The position numbers and the translations under genes are program-made. Shown here piece by piece: positions 22,685-36,600 of a stretch of 64,000 bases of DNA. Within the stretch, counting starts at the first letter, position 1. Each line of letters starts with the position of its first letter. This DNA is from Neodontobutis hainanensis (Eukaryota; Chordata; Actinopteri; Gobiiformes; Odontobutidae): NCBI GenBank assembly GCA_024349245.1, contig JALDNG010000020.1:6340001-6404000 (forward strand). The letters run 5' to 3'. The notes under the pieces are model-generated. The model was not told the DNA's origin. It ran no database searches and saw nothing but the letters and a program-made list of their open reading frames with translations.

Positions 22685-24838
22685 CCACCAGAACTGGAGG
22701 GTTCAAGTGAGGCGGAATAGCCAGATAGGATTGTTTAACTGTAAAGGCCTCAGCACCTCGGGACTCCTTTGTAAAATAGTGTACTTTTTTCCTGTGGATG
22801 GAGGTCGAGGGATAGGTTGGCTTTAATACACCATGTGACTTCTCAATGTCCCAAAATATGGACCAAGAAGCCTTATACTTTACCGCTGCTTAATTCAGCA
22901 ACCACCTCTTTTTTTACGCCATCGTTCTAATTGTGCCAGACTAAGGTTACTAGCCAACACAATTTTGTCTGCAGTGCATTTGTGTGCGGATCAGAGTGCA
23001 AGAATCCATAAGGCTTTGTGTGACAATCAACTCCACAGGCAAAGACTGTTTATGCCTTTTGAAGATTGTCAGTTAAAAAAAGTGGATTGGTGAAACACTC
23101 ATGAAAATCACGATAATGAGCCCAACCCAATGTCCTGCTGCTCTGTTGTAGTTTCAAGCACAAGAAATGAATGCTCTCTCAAGTCGCCTGACTAGCTGTC
23201 CACTTCGGCTTATTGAAAAACAGTTTGTCTGTAGGTGTAAGAAAACTTTCTCCACATGCGCAGAGATGTTTTGAGCATTAAATAAATGACTGCAACACTA
23301 TGTAGGCCACAGAGCTAAGCAGATAAGGGGCTGAAGCCCATTGTTTTCTTTTTACAGACTGTGATAAAATAATCTCACTGTACATATGGGACTCATTTTT
23401 GTCAAGTATTTAATTTCTCTGATTGCCTCTGATTTCACTTATGGTGGACTCAAAATGAGACATCAGCGCCTCTTCTTGTGATTAAAAAAAACGTCTTTGC
23501 CTTGAGGCTCTGTTTGAACAGTGTCAATACAAACTTTGAAAGTGAAAGACAGTGTCAGCACTTTTGTTGATGGAGAGCTCCCTCCACCAATGGCTCCATA
23601 TCCACATCTCCAAGGCAACGCAACAAGAAGCCTAAAACACTGAGTTTTGCCTGTGAAATTACATCTATATTCATTTGGAGACCTGTTGTAAACATTGGAT
23701 TTAAGCTGAGCTACTCAATGTGAGGGTATTTCCTCACGTTTGTCAGCATCACTGTTGACCTGGGAGATTAGTGCATCTCTTACACTTATCCGTGATATTG
23801 CTGTTCATCAAGGCACATATTGATAAAATATTTTTTGCGGACTGCTGTTTATTTTTGCTGCTGTGACATACAGATATTCCAAATGCTTTGCTTTTTGTTT
23901 TGTTTGTATGTTATATATGCACTAATGGTTTAGATATTTACACTGTACTAGTTTTAGTCAATAGTGGCAAAGACTAGTACAGCTACACAGATACACAGAC
24001 TTTGACTAAAGTTAAAATTGCGTTCATTACTGTTTTATTTTTCAAACATTCATTATCATTCAAACTAATGAGTGTGCTCATAAAGCTGTTGAAAGGATAT
24101 AAGGAGATGGCAGTATATTGCAACAAGAGCAGCAAAGGGAATTTTTCTTTCAACTCAAAACAACCAAGCACAGAAATCTGAACACCAGTAAGTTGATGTT
24201 TTAAGCACTTTATATGTTATAAGGCATATTTCCAATGAGTGGCAGTTGTTTAACAAATGGATACACACCCATTGTACATCTTTAGACAAAAAAACTCTGT
24301 TTTGATGCTGATAATCCAGCTTGGCACCTAGTAGACTGTATATGTATATCTAATGCTGTCTTTCTCTGTACATAGTTTTTTTCTTTTTCTTTTTCTTTAT
24401 TTTTTTTTCCTTCTCTCTCAGAGTCAGATTTCAATATGGTAGGGCCTAGGAATCCATCAGCATCAGCATTGTATAAGCAGACAATCATTTTTGCTTTGTT
24501 TTCCAACCAGACATTTTATCAACATAATCTAGCCATGCGTGTATCTCACAAATTACATGAAAGGCTTAGTTAGAGCAGTTTTATTTTTCACTGGGAAATC
24601 ACATACTCTCACATGAGCTATTGGCTCAGATGTAGAGCTTCGCTGGTATAGCTTTAAAGTGAAATTCTGGAAAAGTTAATTCTACCTTTGGCTCGTCTGA
24701 GTGTATAACATTTCACATCATAATGACTGCCAAGTATTTCTCTTTCATTTATGACACACTCTTTCTCATTAGAATTGGCAGATGTCTCAACACTCTACGT
24801 GGAACAAGCTATAATTTTGTTTCGTTTGGTATTAAAAC

Positions 24839-24844
24839 AATAAA
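24839..24844 (+). promoter_or_regulatory. Candidate proximal poly(A) signal of kirrel3
   Basis: An AATAAA hexamer about 2.15 kb after the stop, followed by T-rich sequence. Another AATAAA lies at 23281-23286. Either could give shorter 3' UTR forms. Confidence 0.35.
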
Positions 24845-25920
24845 CATTGTATAGTTCATTTTAATTCTTTTTCTCCCTCAAAACAAACCATTTTTTACTG
24901 TCCAGTTTCCATATTAGATGCATCTTTTGCACTCATCCAGACATAATGGGTTTTCCCAGTCCAGAGAATATACACACTGCTAAGCAAAAACATAAATATT
25001 TGATAATGCTAGCCATCCGTCCCATCCCCCATGGCATTAGATACAGTGGGCATGAGTATGCCATGTCAGTGTTTGGGAATCAAAGCCCACACACGGGGGA
25101 CAAAGTGTGCCCTGCTCACCTGTGGACGCCTTCCCGGCTGGTGCTTGTTGTCTGGCTTTCAGTGCAGCACAGATGCCAAGGCATAACAGATGAATAAACA
25201 TAAAGGCCCAGAACAATTACAAGGGGTTGCTGCCCTTTACTGATAAAACAACCACCGTTTTGGAGTAGAGGATGCACAGTAGTCTTTTATTAAGTGATAC
25301 TAAAGACTAGCCTGTGGCCCACTGAAGAAGGACGTTTCCTAAGTGAGATAAAGAGGTTGTGAGTGTAAAGTCAGAACTCATTTGTAAATGTTTGTAGTGG
25401 CCACTCTTTCCACTGGCTGTATTGATTTTTACTGCAATAAAAATGAAAGTAGACATTTTAATTTTAAGGGGGAAAAAATTCTATCCCTCTGTTAATGTCT
25501 TTTTCCTCAACTTATTAGTAATGCAAATTACTCTTAGAATGGGTTTGCTTCTAAGGCACACTGGAATTAATTGTGCACTACAACAAAATAAAGACAAAAA
25601 AAATAAAAAACAATCACACTTCAAATATCTGAAAGTCAAATGTGAATGCTTGTCTGGCGTTATTAGTCTTGGTCGCTATTACTCTCTAAACCAAATAATG
25701 TTACATTTTACAAATACTAACCCAGGTCTGAAGCGAAACGTAGACAGTCATTTTACCAATTTGTACAGAAATAAACATAACATGTAATAAAATGACAACT
25801 TGTAAATTCTGCTGGATAAATGACTATTTTCAGTCAGTGGCCCTCTTTATCTAAAAAGAAATGGTTGTATTTTAACTGTGGTCTGTGGAACTATGATGCT
25901 TTTACTCTGTATATTTGGAA

Positions 25921-25926
25921 AATAAA
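25921..25926 (+). promoter_or_regulatory. Candidate distal poly(A) signal of kirrel3
   Basis: An AATAAA hexamer about 3.2 kb after the stop codon, followed at 25944-25980 by GT-rich sequence (tggtgtg, ctcggtggttc) as expected of a downstream cleavage element. It is the best-formed site in this stretch, but which one is used is not known. Confidence 0.5.
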
Positions 25927-25945
25927 AAAAAATTCCTGTTTGAAA

Positions 25946-27225
25946 TGGTGTGAACTTTGCATTATTGCTCGGTGGTTCTAGGCAGGAACTAGACTGACGC
26001 TTTATTCACATTTAAGCAAATGTGTCTATGGTGATTCCAAACATAAGTCAATTAACTTCTAGTTTTGACCCTTATACACTCCAAGAGCATTTTCTTATGT
26101 TTCACAATTTTTTTGTGGAAAATTATATATTTTGGAATGAATTTTTAAATTTCAGTATAAAAAAAATAAATAATCAATCTTCTTAATAGAGCATGTGTCC
26201 ATTGGCATTTTTTTTGTGCCATTGACTCTTTTTTAAAATACACTACAATATGGCTGCTAATTTATATACATTTAATAACATTTAATAATGTTATTGGTTA
26301 ATCATGTTTTATGATTCAAAATACAAAACTAAATAGGGTTAGAGTCAAAAGAATTAACATGAGGGTTTCTGCTGTATTCATTTGAGTGTGGCAACAAACA
26401 GTTACCTGGACCTGCTCTTATGCACAAGTATTATGACTTTAGAAAAGAAAAGAAAAAAAAACTTGTAAAACTAGTATAAGAAACGTCTTATATGTGTTAA
26501 CAGATGCATATTGTTTAATCACTACATTTAAGACGGCACGCTGCTGTTTCTTGGGCCGGCGTTCACTGTGAGAGGACGGCAGCAGCAGGGAGCGTGCTCA
26601 CAGACTCAGACAGAACAGGCAGCTATGCGCTCATGTGTGAGCAGGGAATGTTTACCATTTGAGCCTAAGCAAAGCTGCTAGCTTGCTAACGCATCTTGTT
26701 GTATTCAAACAAGTTATTAAATTGGTAGTATTGCATGTGTTGCATATTTCAATCCAACTGTCTTCTTTTGACTTCGCAAAATTTGTCCTGAGAAAGACAA
26801 GGAGACGTCTCCAGCACTGAACTTTCAACCCTTTGCTCTGCATTGACAAAGTTCATGCACATATATACAGATGCATGTTCAATCATGAATAAATACATGT
26901 CAATGTTATTTCAAACAAAAAATCTCATGTGATATAACTGTTTATTTGAACTGTGTTGCTGACTTTAAAACAAATTAGCAGCCTCCAAAAACAGACGTCA
27001 CACTTTAAACCCTACCTGTTGCCTTTCACCAATCACTTGTTTAGCTGTTGTTGCATACCTTGGCCACGCCCACTCGCGATAGTCCATTCATTCTATTTAT
27101 GGAATCTAATGAGGGCACCTACTGTAGCCTGTTAGTCCTCTAAAATGTTTTATAGTATTGAGGAAATACTGAAAATATTTAGAAACACACACCTGCAGCT
27201 AATCTCCATTTAGGAAATGCCATTT
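25946..27225. other. Intergenic, no gene seen
   Basis: AT-rich sequence, apart from a GC- and CpG-richer patch at about 26530-26640. That patch may belong to a decayed mobile element together with the next segment; I cannot name it. Confidence 0.6.
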
Positions 27226-27323
27226 CTATTTTTTATTAATTTTTTTAATACCATCGCTTTGGCGCCCACAATGTGCTGCGACCCTATGCGCAGCATAGCT
27301 CATACCCCCTTTTTGCGCCCCTG
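27226..27323 (-). mobile_element. Candidate hAT-like transposon end
   Basis: Read on the minus strand the segment begins CAGGGGCGCAAAAAGGGGG and goes on to a GGGCGCC motif. Ends of the form CAGGG and GC-rich subterminal DNA are typical of hAT elements in fish. I could not find a matching far end or an 8-bp target duplication, so this is a tentative family call. Confidence 0.35.
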
Positions 27324-27535
27324 GATGTAGCCACGTAACTCTGAGCACTGCAGTGTGGCAGCACACTAAAAGAGAATAGGAACGTGACAGCGGGGCCGAG
27401 CGCAGCAGCACCGCATTTCCCAGAATTCTTGTCTGCCAGTCCGTCCATGCTTCATGATGATTATTGTTTCGATCGTTAATGGTGACTGACAGTCAATCAT
27501 TTTTTAGCCTATCAAACAGGCTAACCCCTTGTGTC

Positions 27536-27589
27536 CAAATGCGTAGGGCCCTGCAAAGCTAAGGGAGCTTGCAGGGCCCTACGCATTTG
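27536..27589. repeat. Perfect 21-bp inverted repeat (two CAGGGCCCT ends facing)
   Basis: The arms are 27536-27556 and 27569-27589, identical in inverted orientation over 21 bp (arm caaatgcgtagggccctgc and two more bases), with a 12-bp spacer. The inner part pairs further if one base is bulged. The right arm contains CAGGGCCCTACGCA followed by GTGGGTTGCGGGTTGG, which resembles a hAT end. The structure could be two hAT ends back to back. Confidence 0.9.
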
Positions 27590-27619
27590 CGTGGGTTGCG
27601 GGTTGGTTAAAAAAAACGT

Positions 27620-30600
27620 GTGGGTTGGACAGAACAGGGCAGGACAAGACATGAAACTCATCAAAGTAGCTTGCTTTTGGCAAAGAGCTAAAAGAACGTT
27701 AACGTCATGTAATCTGTTTCTCAGAGTTTCAAAATCCCCTCACCCCGAGCGTTACCATGGAGACCAAGACAAACTAGTGCCTACTCCGATGATAGTATCT
27801 ACTCTGATTTATATTAGGAGAGGTTTGATAATGAAGTGTTGAAGAAAAAATCCAAATTGGTCGGAGCCTAACATTAACAGGCATAAACTGTGACCAGTCA
27901 CTATCTGTGAAATATTATTAGCTGTTGATCAGTTTTGCTCAGATGAGGAGGAGTATTTTTTTTTTTTTTGGGTCAGGCCTAAGCATACACTTGGTTGGAA
28001 GCTGTTTGTCAACTACTGGCCTCAGATATAGTTCTCAGCAGTCAGCAGATTCACATCATTACATTTACCAGCTCTTTAATCCATTACTAGCACCATTGCA
28101 GTCTTACTTTGAATTAAATGGACTTAATGAAAGACCTTAGCTACCCTCAAGCAGCTCCAATCCTGCAGGACTGAAATCTAAAAGTTATTTGAATTCCTTC
28201 ATGCATGGAGTCGATGCTTTGCAAGGGCAATTACTCTTTAGCTGGAATAATCCACAGCAGCCTTCATGGAAACGTAGCATTATTGAAGTACGCATCAGAA
28301 ACAATTCTCCATGATTGCTTTGTGCTTAAGAGAAAAACACTCACTCTACACATCTCACTAGCACTATGACAGACAAAGTACTCATGGTGCCTACCTCAAA
28401 GCAAGTGCTAAAAGCAGAGCCTTTAGTACTAATATTGAGTCTTCTGCCAACACATCAGCGTTTTCTAAACCTCTGATGTCAGGTTTGCAAACATACTAGT
28501 GCCTTTGGTAATGGATTTAATGAATTGTTGAGATACACAGACATAACAAACAGACATTTACACACCGTATCTCTTTAAACACTTCCCTACCCTTTCCAGG
28601 AGATGTGGTTTTGTTCAAAAAAGTCTTTCAAATAACTCAATGTTCTTCAGAGGATCTGTTACACCTGACTCGACTGTGAAAACCCTTGGCAGGTAATTGC
28701 ATTTGGGGTGCTATTTAACAAAAGTTCAAGTTTGGAGCAAATGGCAGACTAGACATTGTGTGATATAAAATGATCTTTAACCAGGTATTTACAAGGTGTG
28801 AGAAACCGTAATGGTGGGGACAGAGTGAACGGCTCATTTATTATTCTTTAATTGTTGTTCTTCAAGAGTCTATGGATGTTGGTTGTTGGCTCTCAGTAAA
28901 TTATCCCTGACTATTTTACTGTCAGTCAAACTTATTTTTAATTTCCAAACTGTGAACCATATGGTTGCATGCTGAAAAGTTGAGTGACACATTAATGCAA
29001 AACTTTGCACTGCCGAACTATGGAATCAATTGCCCATAAAATGCTTCTTTCATATTATTATTTTTAGTCTTTTGTTCAGAGCATCCCTAAAGTAAGTAGG
29101 TGGCATAAACAGGCAACAATTATTACGACTATATGTATCTTATGTGGATAAACCCACAGCATCACACCTGGCCTACAGACACTTAAATATTTCAGAGCAA
29201 ACAGCTTTGTAGCTGGTTTTGGGCTGACAGATAGTCTACACTCAGCAGAGTTGCATTATTCAAATCAGTGAGGTTGGGTTAGTGCTGAAACAGACACTTC
29301 AGTCATTCTTCAAGGCTTTGAACTGACTGTCTCTCAGACAACTCTCTCTGTTCTTAGACTATCAGGGCATAGTTGTGAAAAATTTATATTTTGGACTCAT
29401 GGTGTAATTTAAAGTATCCATTAAGTATACACTCTTATCTGGCAAGCCACTAAAGTACCTCACCATCCAACAGAATATCTAAGCAGTCATTCAAACAAGT
29501 TTATAAGTAGATACTTAACAGAATATAGTTTCTGATTTCATATTGTTGTATTAAACATGCAACATAACTAGGATCTGCCAAAGTGGGAAAAAACGTTAGG
29601 TTTGTTTCAAACATGGAGTTTTTATTTTGTTGGGGCAGGCCTAATTGACTTCAAATATCTCATTAATAAAGAGACATTTGTTTTAAGAAGATTTTTGAAG
29701 ATTCTAAATGCCCAGGATAAGTACCCTTGTCACATGGACAATGGTTTAATTTTATTTAGCCTTCACAGTTTAAGGAATATACTGTATTTCAGTGCGCCCT
29801 GGAAATCCTCTCTACAACAATATGGAGGTGAATGAATCTGTGCAGCAACCATCTTCTGTCTGTATTTCACCATTTAACCCCTTCGTTAACATAAGAACAT
29901 TTTAACTTTTTGTCAGTTAGATGAAAAGTCATAATAAATTTGATCTCTACTCACTGATGATCACTAAAAAGGAGGAAATAGATTTGTTTTTAAACATTTG
30001 CCTTTAAAACTAAGAAATAAAGTTGATGGGCTAAAATAACAGATAGAAAACATAGGCTTTAAAACATACCATGTTGTGTAAACAAAATGTTTAGTATTAG
30101 TAGTGTGTGCTTAGTCATCAGTTAAAATTATGTCTTCCTCCTAGCTCCTGGGGCCTGAATATAACAAGAAAATCTTGTTCTCCAGAGAAGGCATCGAAAA
30201 TCGAACGCTGTGGCAAAATGTTTGTTTTATTTTTTTCCTCAAGCACAGGAATGTGGATTTAAAGCAGGTTTAGATAAATAAATCTCCTTTTCCTGATTAC
30301 AAGGCAACTGCAGGAGTCAATCCCACAGAGCATCTTAAATAAATTATTGATCCACTGACCTTTCGTTGTGTTAAGAATTGCTCTTGTTTGTTCCAGCTCT
30401 GATGACTGGACTTACTTTGGACAATTAGGTTTCAGTATTAGACTGTTAATTATTGTGGCAGTGTTTGCACAGTTAAAGATTAGGCGCCTATCATTAAACA
30501 TGCTTCAACACTCAACGACATGTCTTTCTCTATCACTCTCAACTACAATTTATGTTCAGACTAATTGAAAAGCTTTTTTCACCGACATAATTGCTTGTTG

Positions 30601-33600
30601 TCCTTTTTCAGTATAAAGTCAATCAAATAAGCAAGGATTTTTTGGAGCAGAAACACCACAAAAGTCAGATGGACAGATATTTGACTTAATTACACTCAAC
30701 ATTATACATTATGACTTTGGCAGGGCTTGTTGACAAAAAAACTGCCTGTTTTAGGTTGTTGTATTCTGCAGATTTAAAGAGAAGAAATGTCAGCCAGTTT
30801 ATCTTCTGCTAGTTTTATTGTGCTATATGTGTCTTCTTTAGAAAGACCTGCTTTAATTTAATCTCTGGCATATTGACATTTTACAAATGTACGCAGTCCA
30901 AAGTGTATAAATTGAGGCTAGAGTAGGAACAGAGGCTTTGGCACTACACCCAATGTATGTAAGTTCACCCATGAACAATCATCATTTTTTTAATTAAGGT
31001 CTGGTTTGCACTTCAGCTGTGAGGACTCTTTCTAATAGTCTCTCTTTCCAGAGTCCTCAAATTGGTTTTCATTTTGAGTGCATTCAAAACTAATAGAACA
31101 GCCCTGCAGTGCAGACGTGACATTTGGAGTGCATGCCTCTGTACTGCGAGTCCATTTGTTAGTCTTGTCACTTTGAGTTGGAAGAATATGTCCACATCTG
31201 TGAATATTAATAGCACCTACATGGCAGAAATGCTGAGGGATTTTGTAAAAAATATTGTGAACAGTTGTTTTTGCTCGAGTGGTGTTACAGACCCGAGCTT
31301 ATCTTGAGTAATTTGTTCAAACAATGATGAAGAATCATTCTGATGACTTGAATGATTACTGTAAGACAAAACACAAGACCTCAGTCTGCAATGTTAGAAT
31401 AGAAAAAGAGCAGAAGAGTTGCTTTAGTGATAAAGAACAAAGAAGAGTGTTTGCCTGTTGATCATCTTGGGAGAGATCTGCACAAATATTGATTCATCTC
31501 TCCTGGCTTATATAGATAAGCTATTTCAAAGTTGTTGTTTTATTTTTTTTTCTCTTTTTCTTTTGTTTAATCTAACTCTGAGGCTCTCTGAGTGTTTGGA
31601 AGGGAAACACACTTTATCATTACTTTGAAGAAATGACGGATGAAGTCCAAGGATTTGTTTTTTGACTCAAATACAATTGTACTGTACAAGTATTGTTGTC
31701 AAAAAGATTTTACATTGCGACATGCTTTAGAGTTTGTGCGTCTAGATGGTTTTAACATGTGCTTTCAAAGCTCCTTTTAAAAGCATAAGAATGATTCTAT
31801 TAAAATTGATTGCATCTTATTGAAAATAAACTTAAGAAAGATGGTATTATGGTGTTTTTATGCCATAACCCTAACAATGTGTTCCACTTGTGAAATTCAA
31901 CTTCATTGAAAGTTAGGATCACTAGATACCTAGACACTATTTGCAGATAACTTTCTAATCCTCTCACATGCCACCAGTTTTTTAGAATGTAATTTATATA
32001 CTCAATTTGACCCATTGTAATTTTGTATAGTCTATGATTGACTACAACACTAAATCAGGCATAAAGTTTAAATCTGCGACTAAAAGGCTAAAAAGATGGT
32101 CATTTGAGGATGTCGGATTGATTCCTCATGTGAGTGAAGAGGTAGGAGTGATGGACTAGCTCAGATGCAAAGTGTCACATACACTCAGTTGCAAAATGAC
32201 TGGCAGTGGGCAGATGGCTTACTTTATGCAAAGCTGTGAGAGTGCAAAGCTAAAAGAACAAGACAGAGGAGAGATGCCCACATGATGCTGGCCCTGCCCC
32301 CACACACCGCTCGACCCGACACAAGTGCCCCACATGGCGCCCTATGCACAGCTGTTGACGTGGACGTGACTCACGAAGCCGCATTTGATGCCTGCTGGAC
32401 GGAGGCCGCAGAGAGGGCGTGAGCGTGTGCATGCGTGGTGTGAGTGTGTCACCGAGGCTGTGTGTTTGTGTAAAAGCGGGTCACATCGGCTGTTTTAAAT
32501 GGGTCAACGCATAGAGTAGCCAAGGCTTTACAATGAACTGTGATAGAAAATGGGGACAGTCAAAGCCCCTTTTGCCCCCCTACCCCTCAGTACACCCCTG
32601 AGCATGAGAGCCATCAGAGGGTGTAATAATTCCTTAATTGTGCCAAGGACGGGAGGTATTCAGTAATTCACACAAGCGTGGAATGGGGAGGGGGGTCATT
32701 AGGCCCAGGGGTTGTGACCAAGTCTGTAGTCAAGGAAGCAGCAGAGGAAAGGACAGAAAACAATGAGTCATTGCAGTAATGAGCTGAACATTCCCTCAAA
32801 GTGTGTCCTGGTCACTCAAATGAAAACCATTCAGATTACAGAACAACATCTTAATGACATGTGTGAGCCGCGAGTTCTAATAAGGCACACAAAAGAAGCA
32901 CACACAATTCTATGCCAACCGTCAAAGATTTGCAAAACAAGATGACAGAAACTGGAACATTAATTTCATCAATTTTTTAAAAGCTATATTTATTTACCGA
33001 TTGTTTTATCGTTTTTAGCTGTCATTCTTTGAAGATGTTGCCAAAGTGGGAAAGAAAATGTTTAAGCAGCTTGAAATGACATGTCACTTTGGGGAAAAAT
33101 GGCAAATTGTGTTTTTTGGCAGATATCACTGGCAGATTGTCCGTTTAGAAAAGCTGCGTCTGTGTGGTTGTCACTCAGAGATGGTGATTCCACACTGCCC
33201 CCCTGTGGTCACTTGCTAAAGTAGTCTTGCTCTGTAAACAGACTGATGTGGTGTGGACAATACAGCACAACCCAAACTTCTGTGCTGTCTTGTTTCTTTG
33301 CCACTCACAGAAAGGGTAAGTCTACATCTTTTACCCTCCACAGACTGAGCTCACTCTTACGAACAGTCTCACCCTCTTTAAATCTGTCCCAGCAGTATTT
33401 GCATAATGAAGAAATTTACTGAACTGATTTACACATATGGGGGAAAAAACGTTTGACAATCAGGAATGAAATGTCAAGCGCAATCAGAGCGCCAAATCAT
33501 GTGATTGAAGAACGGCTCCATCTGTGATAATAATTAGAATTCTCTGGAATGAAGAAAACTCATCTGCAAGTCAGTCATTTCGCTTTCAAGGGCCTTAAAG

Positions 33601-36600
33601 TAAATCATCTTTGAGGGGCAATTTACTCCCAAGAAGCCACTTATTTAATTATCTCCTATTTAATTAACATTTGATGCCTAAAGTGAACCATTTATGCCAA
33701 ACATGACTTTGATATCATGGCATTGACAAGTTTTACAGTGTCTACCAGTACTTCACAGATTAATATCCATCTGTGTTGGGATTGAAAAAAAAAAAAAAAC
33801 AATATGAAAGACAAGGGCTAAAGAATCAGAGCAGGGTGAATAATAATCTAGCAACATCTTCTAATGAAATTTTATCTAAATGTTAGTGATAGATAATCAG
33901 GAGGCCTGGGGTAAACAGCATGGTACAAGTCTTTAGATATTTAAAATTACTGCTGTGTCAGATTTCTAACTAAATTACACTGCTATGCAAATCACAAATG
34001 CTAAACCATTTACTTTTAAATTATAAGCCAAATCCTACATCTATTATCCAAAAAGCTGTAGAAGCTGCTGTCAAATATGAACAGGCAGCAGTAATAATGT
34101 TAAGTCTTTAATTTGCATGAATCCAATTCCAAAGCCATTGCCCAGACTCTGTAATGACATATTCTCTCTGTTTTTTTTAAGAAAGAATATATAATCGGCA
34201 CTCATAACCTTGTACTCAGATTATTTAGTTTGTTTTATATAAGTTATCCACTGTTCAGTGTAAAGAAGTCTTCAGTTTGAGATGAATAAATATAACGTAC
34301 AGAGAAGGAACATAAGCAATCATTCATACCGACCTATATTTCTGTATAGGAGGGATAAGAAGGATGAAGCAGAAAGTTAAAAGACATAGAAATACATGTC
34401 GATTAATACAAGGGTGGGCAATGAGCCTGCTCATTTGGACAACTCTTCCTACTTAGGTAAGCAGGTCCATAAATAAACTGAGTTCAGAGGGTGGCAAAGT
34501 TTTCAGTGATTCATTGATGGAGCATAAAGTCATGAACTGCCTTTGGCTTATTATCTTCAGAACGTATGCTACCTTTCTGGCCTTGTAGAAATGAGTTTGT
34601 TTTTTAGCCTTGTTGAAGTACTTCTGTAGGCCTGCAGGAAAGAATGGTATGGTTATGGCACAAATAGCAAGGTTGCATTTCTGTTTTTTAACCCACACAA
34701 ATATGTAGGCAAACACCACACAAAGTGACAAAACTGTTTGTTAAGAAGAACAAAAATCACAGTCAACTCCAACAACATTGATTGGATTTCTGTGTGGGAC
34801 TTGATGTTCACATTGATACTGCCAGCAAACCAAACACATGTATACCCACATGTTTCCCTCAGGCACTTCACAGTTTGATTTCAGATGCAATGTGTGGAAT
34901 CTGAAAGGGAAAATGTAATAACTACATTAACAGGAGCAGTATCAAACCTCAAGAGCAAGAACTAATTCAACCAGAAGTGCTGTGTAAAGGTGTCAAGCCA
35001 AGACTGATATCTGTCTTTCTCACAAGTCAAAACTCAGTCGTACCACAGACGTGTTAGTGACTCTGTACAAAAAGAAAGAGAAGCTGAAACTTGAAAAGAG
35101 TTGCAAAAAGTCAGCCATATAATACACTAGAGTAGGTTGAAGGTTTGCAGGAAAAAAATACATGTAAAAGAAGTCTTTGCTTCCCTATTAGACATTGATT
35201 TATCTCTCCCACAAGCATCTGGATAAAAGTGGTCCCAATGCAAAATCTTGACAAATGATTCGACCTTGGTATTTAGCCGTATCCATGTTTAATTTTCTCG
35301 CCTCGTACATCTTAAAAGCTGTCCCATGTTGCCTCGAATGGCTAAGGAGTCATTTGCATTGGCCTTTTCCTGCTTTCCTTTGGCACTGACTACTTATTAT
35401 CTACACACGCTGTCCCCTGACACTACTGTATCTAAGAAAGGCATTTCTAAACCAAGGTGTATGGAATGAGATTGGTCTTATTGTGTTAATGTTTGATAAC
35501 TAATGAAAGATATACTTTATTAAAGTGCACTAAAATGTAACTTTTTTTTTCATTTTATACAAAACAGCAGCAAAAGGAGTTGCATAAATTTCCAATAACC
35601 CAATTAGGCCATAATTGATTAAATTACAAATTGGGAAAACGTAGCTTGTAGCAGGTGCAGAGTGAGCTGTCTATGACACTCTGCAACCAACTTGTTGTCA
35701 TCTAACGTTTTATTGCATCAAAGCCATGTCAGTGATTAATTGGTCACTTATGAATAATTATTTATTATAGTAATTTTTTGCAGCATGAGAATGAACACAT
35801 ACTGACAATTCAATTAGCTGAAAAGACTAAACCATTTTCATTAAAACTGATCTAATCGCAGTCACTGATTTTTCCTGAGAGGAAATAAAGCACATGTGCA
35901 GGTGAAGCCATGTGAACACACTCCCCCGGTACATGTAATTAAAAGCCGGTGAGTCCTGTCGACTGGTAACTGTTGTCCATCTATATTTGCAGGTGGCCAC
36001 TATGGCACTGTCACCCTGTCTCGCAGCAGAACTCCAAGGTTAATTAAAAGAGCCACTGTTTTACAGCCGCTCTGCCAGACTCCAAAGAGGGCACACATAA
36101 TTAAAGTGACACCTGTTAAGTCCTTTTCATGGGACCTCCACAACACAACCTGGACTCCCGTACAGAGGTTTAGCCGTTGGAGAACATACAGCTGTGGAGC
36201 AAAGAGTGCTATCATTTTTGAAGTTCAGAATTCAACCATGTGGAATAATGACAGAAGTGCTGCAGGCACGTGGATGTACATTTGACTCACAAACGAATAA
36301 CCCGTGTCAATGAGACTCCAATCTTTGAGAAATATTTAAAAAAAAACATGGTCCAGGTTTATGTTGACCAATACATTACAAGTTATCCATAGATATGACA
36401 TCTCTTGACTTTTTATTATCCTTTAGAGTGCAATAGTTTGAATTCATCAGTTTTGGAATGGTTTCAGATAATACAGGCAGATGTTAAGACACATTTGCCA
36501 TGTTTCATTTCCCACTTGATGTTGCTACAAAAGATCATCAGAGAAAGCTGGGACCCATGCTGTGTTGTCATGTCTCACTGGTCCCCTGTGTGAAATACTC

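Larger units (their letters stand above)
22685..25945 (+). other. kirrel3: kirrel3 3' untranslated region (inferred extent)
   Basis: This sequence follows the stop codon with no intervening splice signal or other gene that I can see. It is AT-rich, with T-rich and ATTTA-like stretches typical of long neuronal 3' UTRs. The extent is set by the poly(A) signal at 25921-25926; shorter forms could end near 23300 or 24860, where other AATAAA hexamers lie. Only transcript data can fix the end. Confidence 0.6.

Noticed and set aside
22428..22826. 132-codon open frame overlapping the last kirrel3 exon
   Set aside because: It is a shadow in another frame of exon J. Exon J's own frame carries the conserved tail and the stop after THV.
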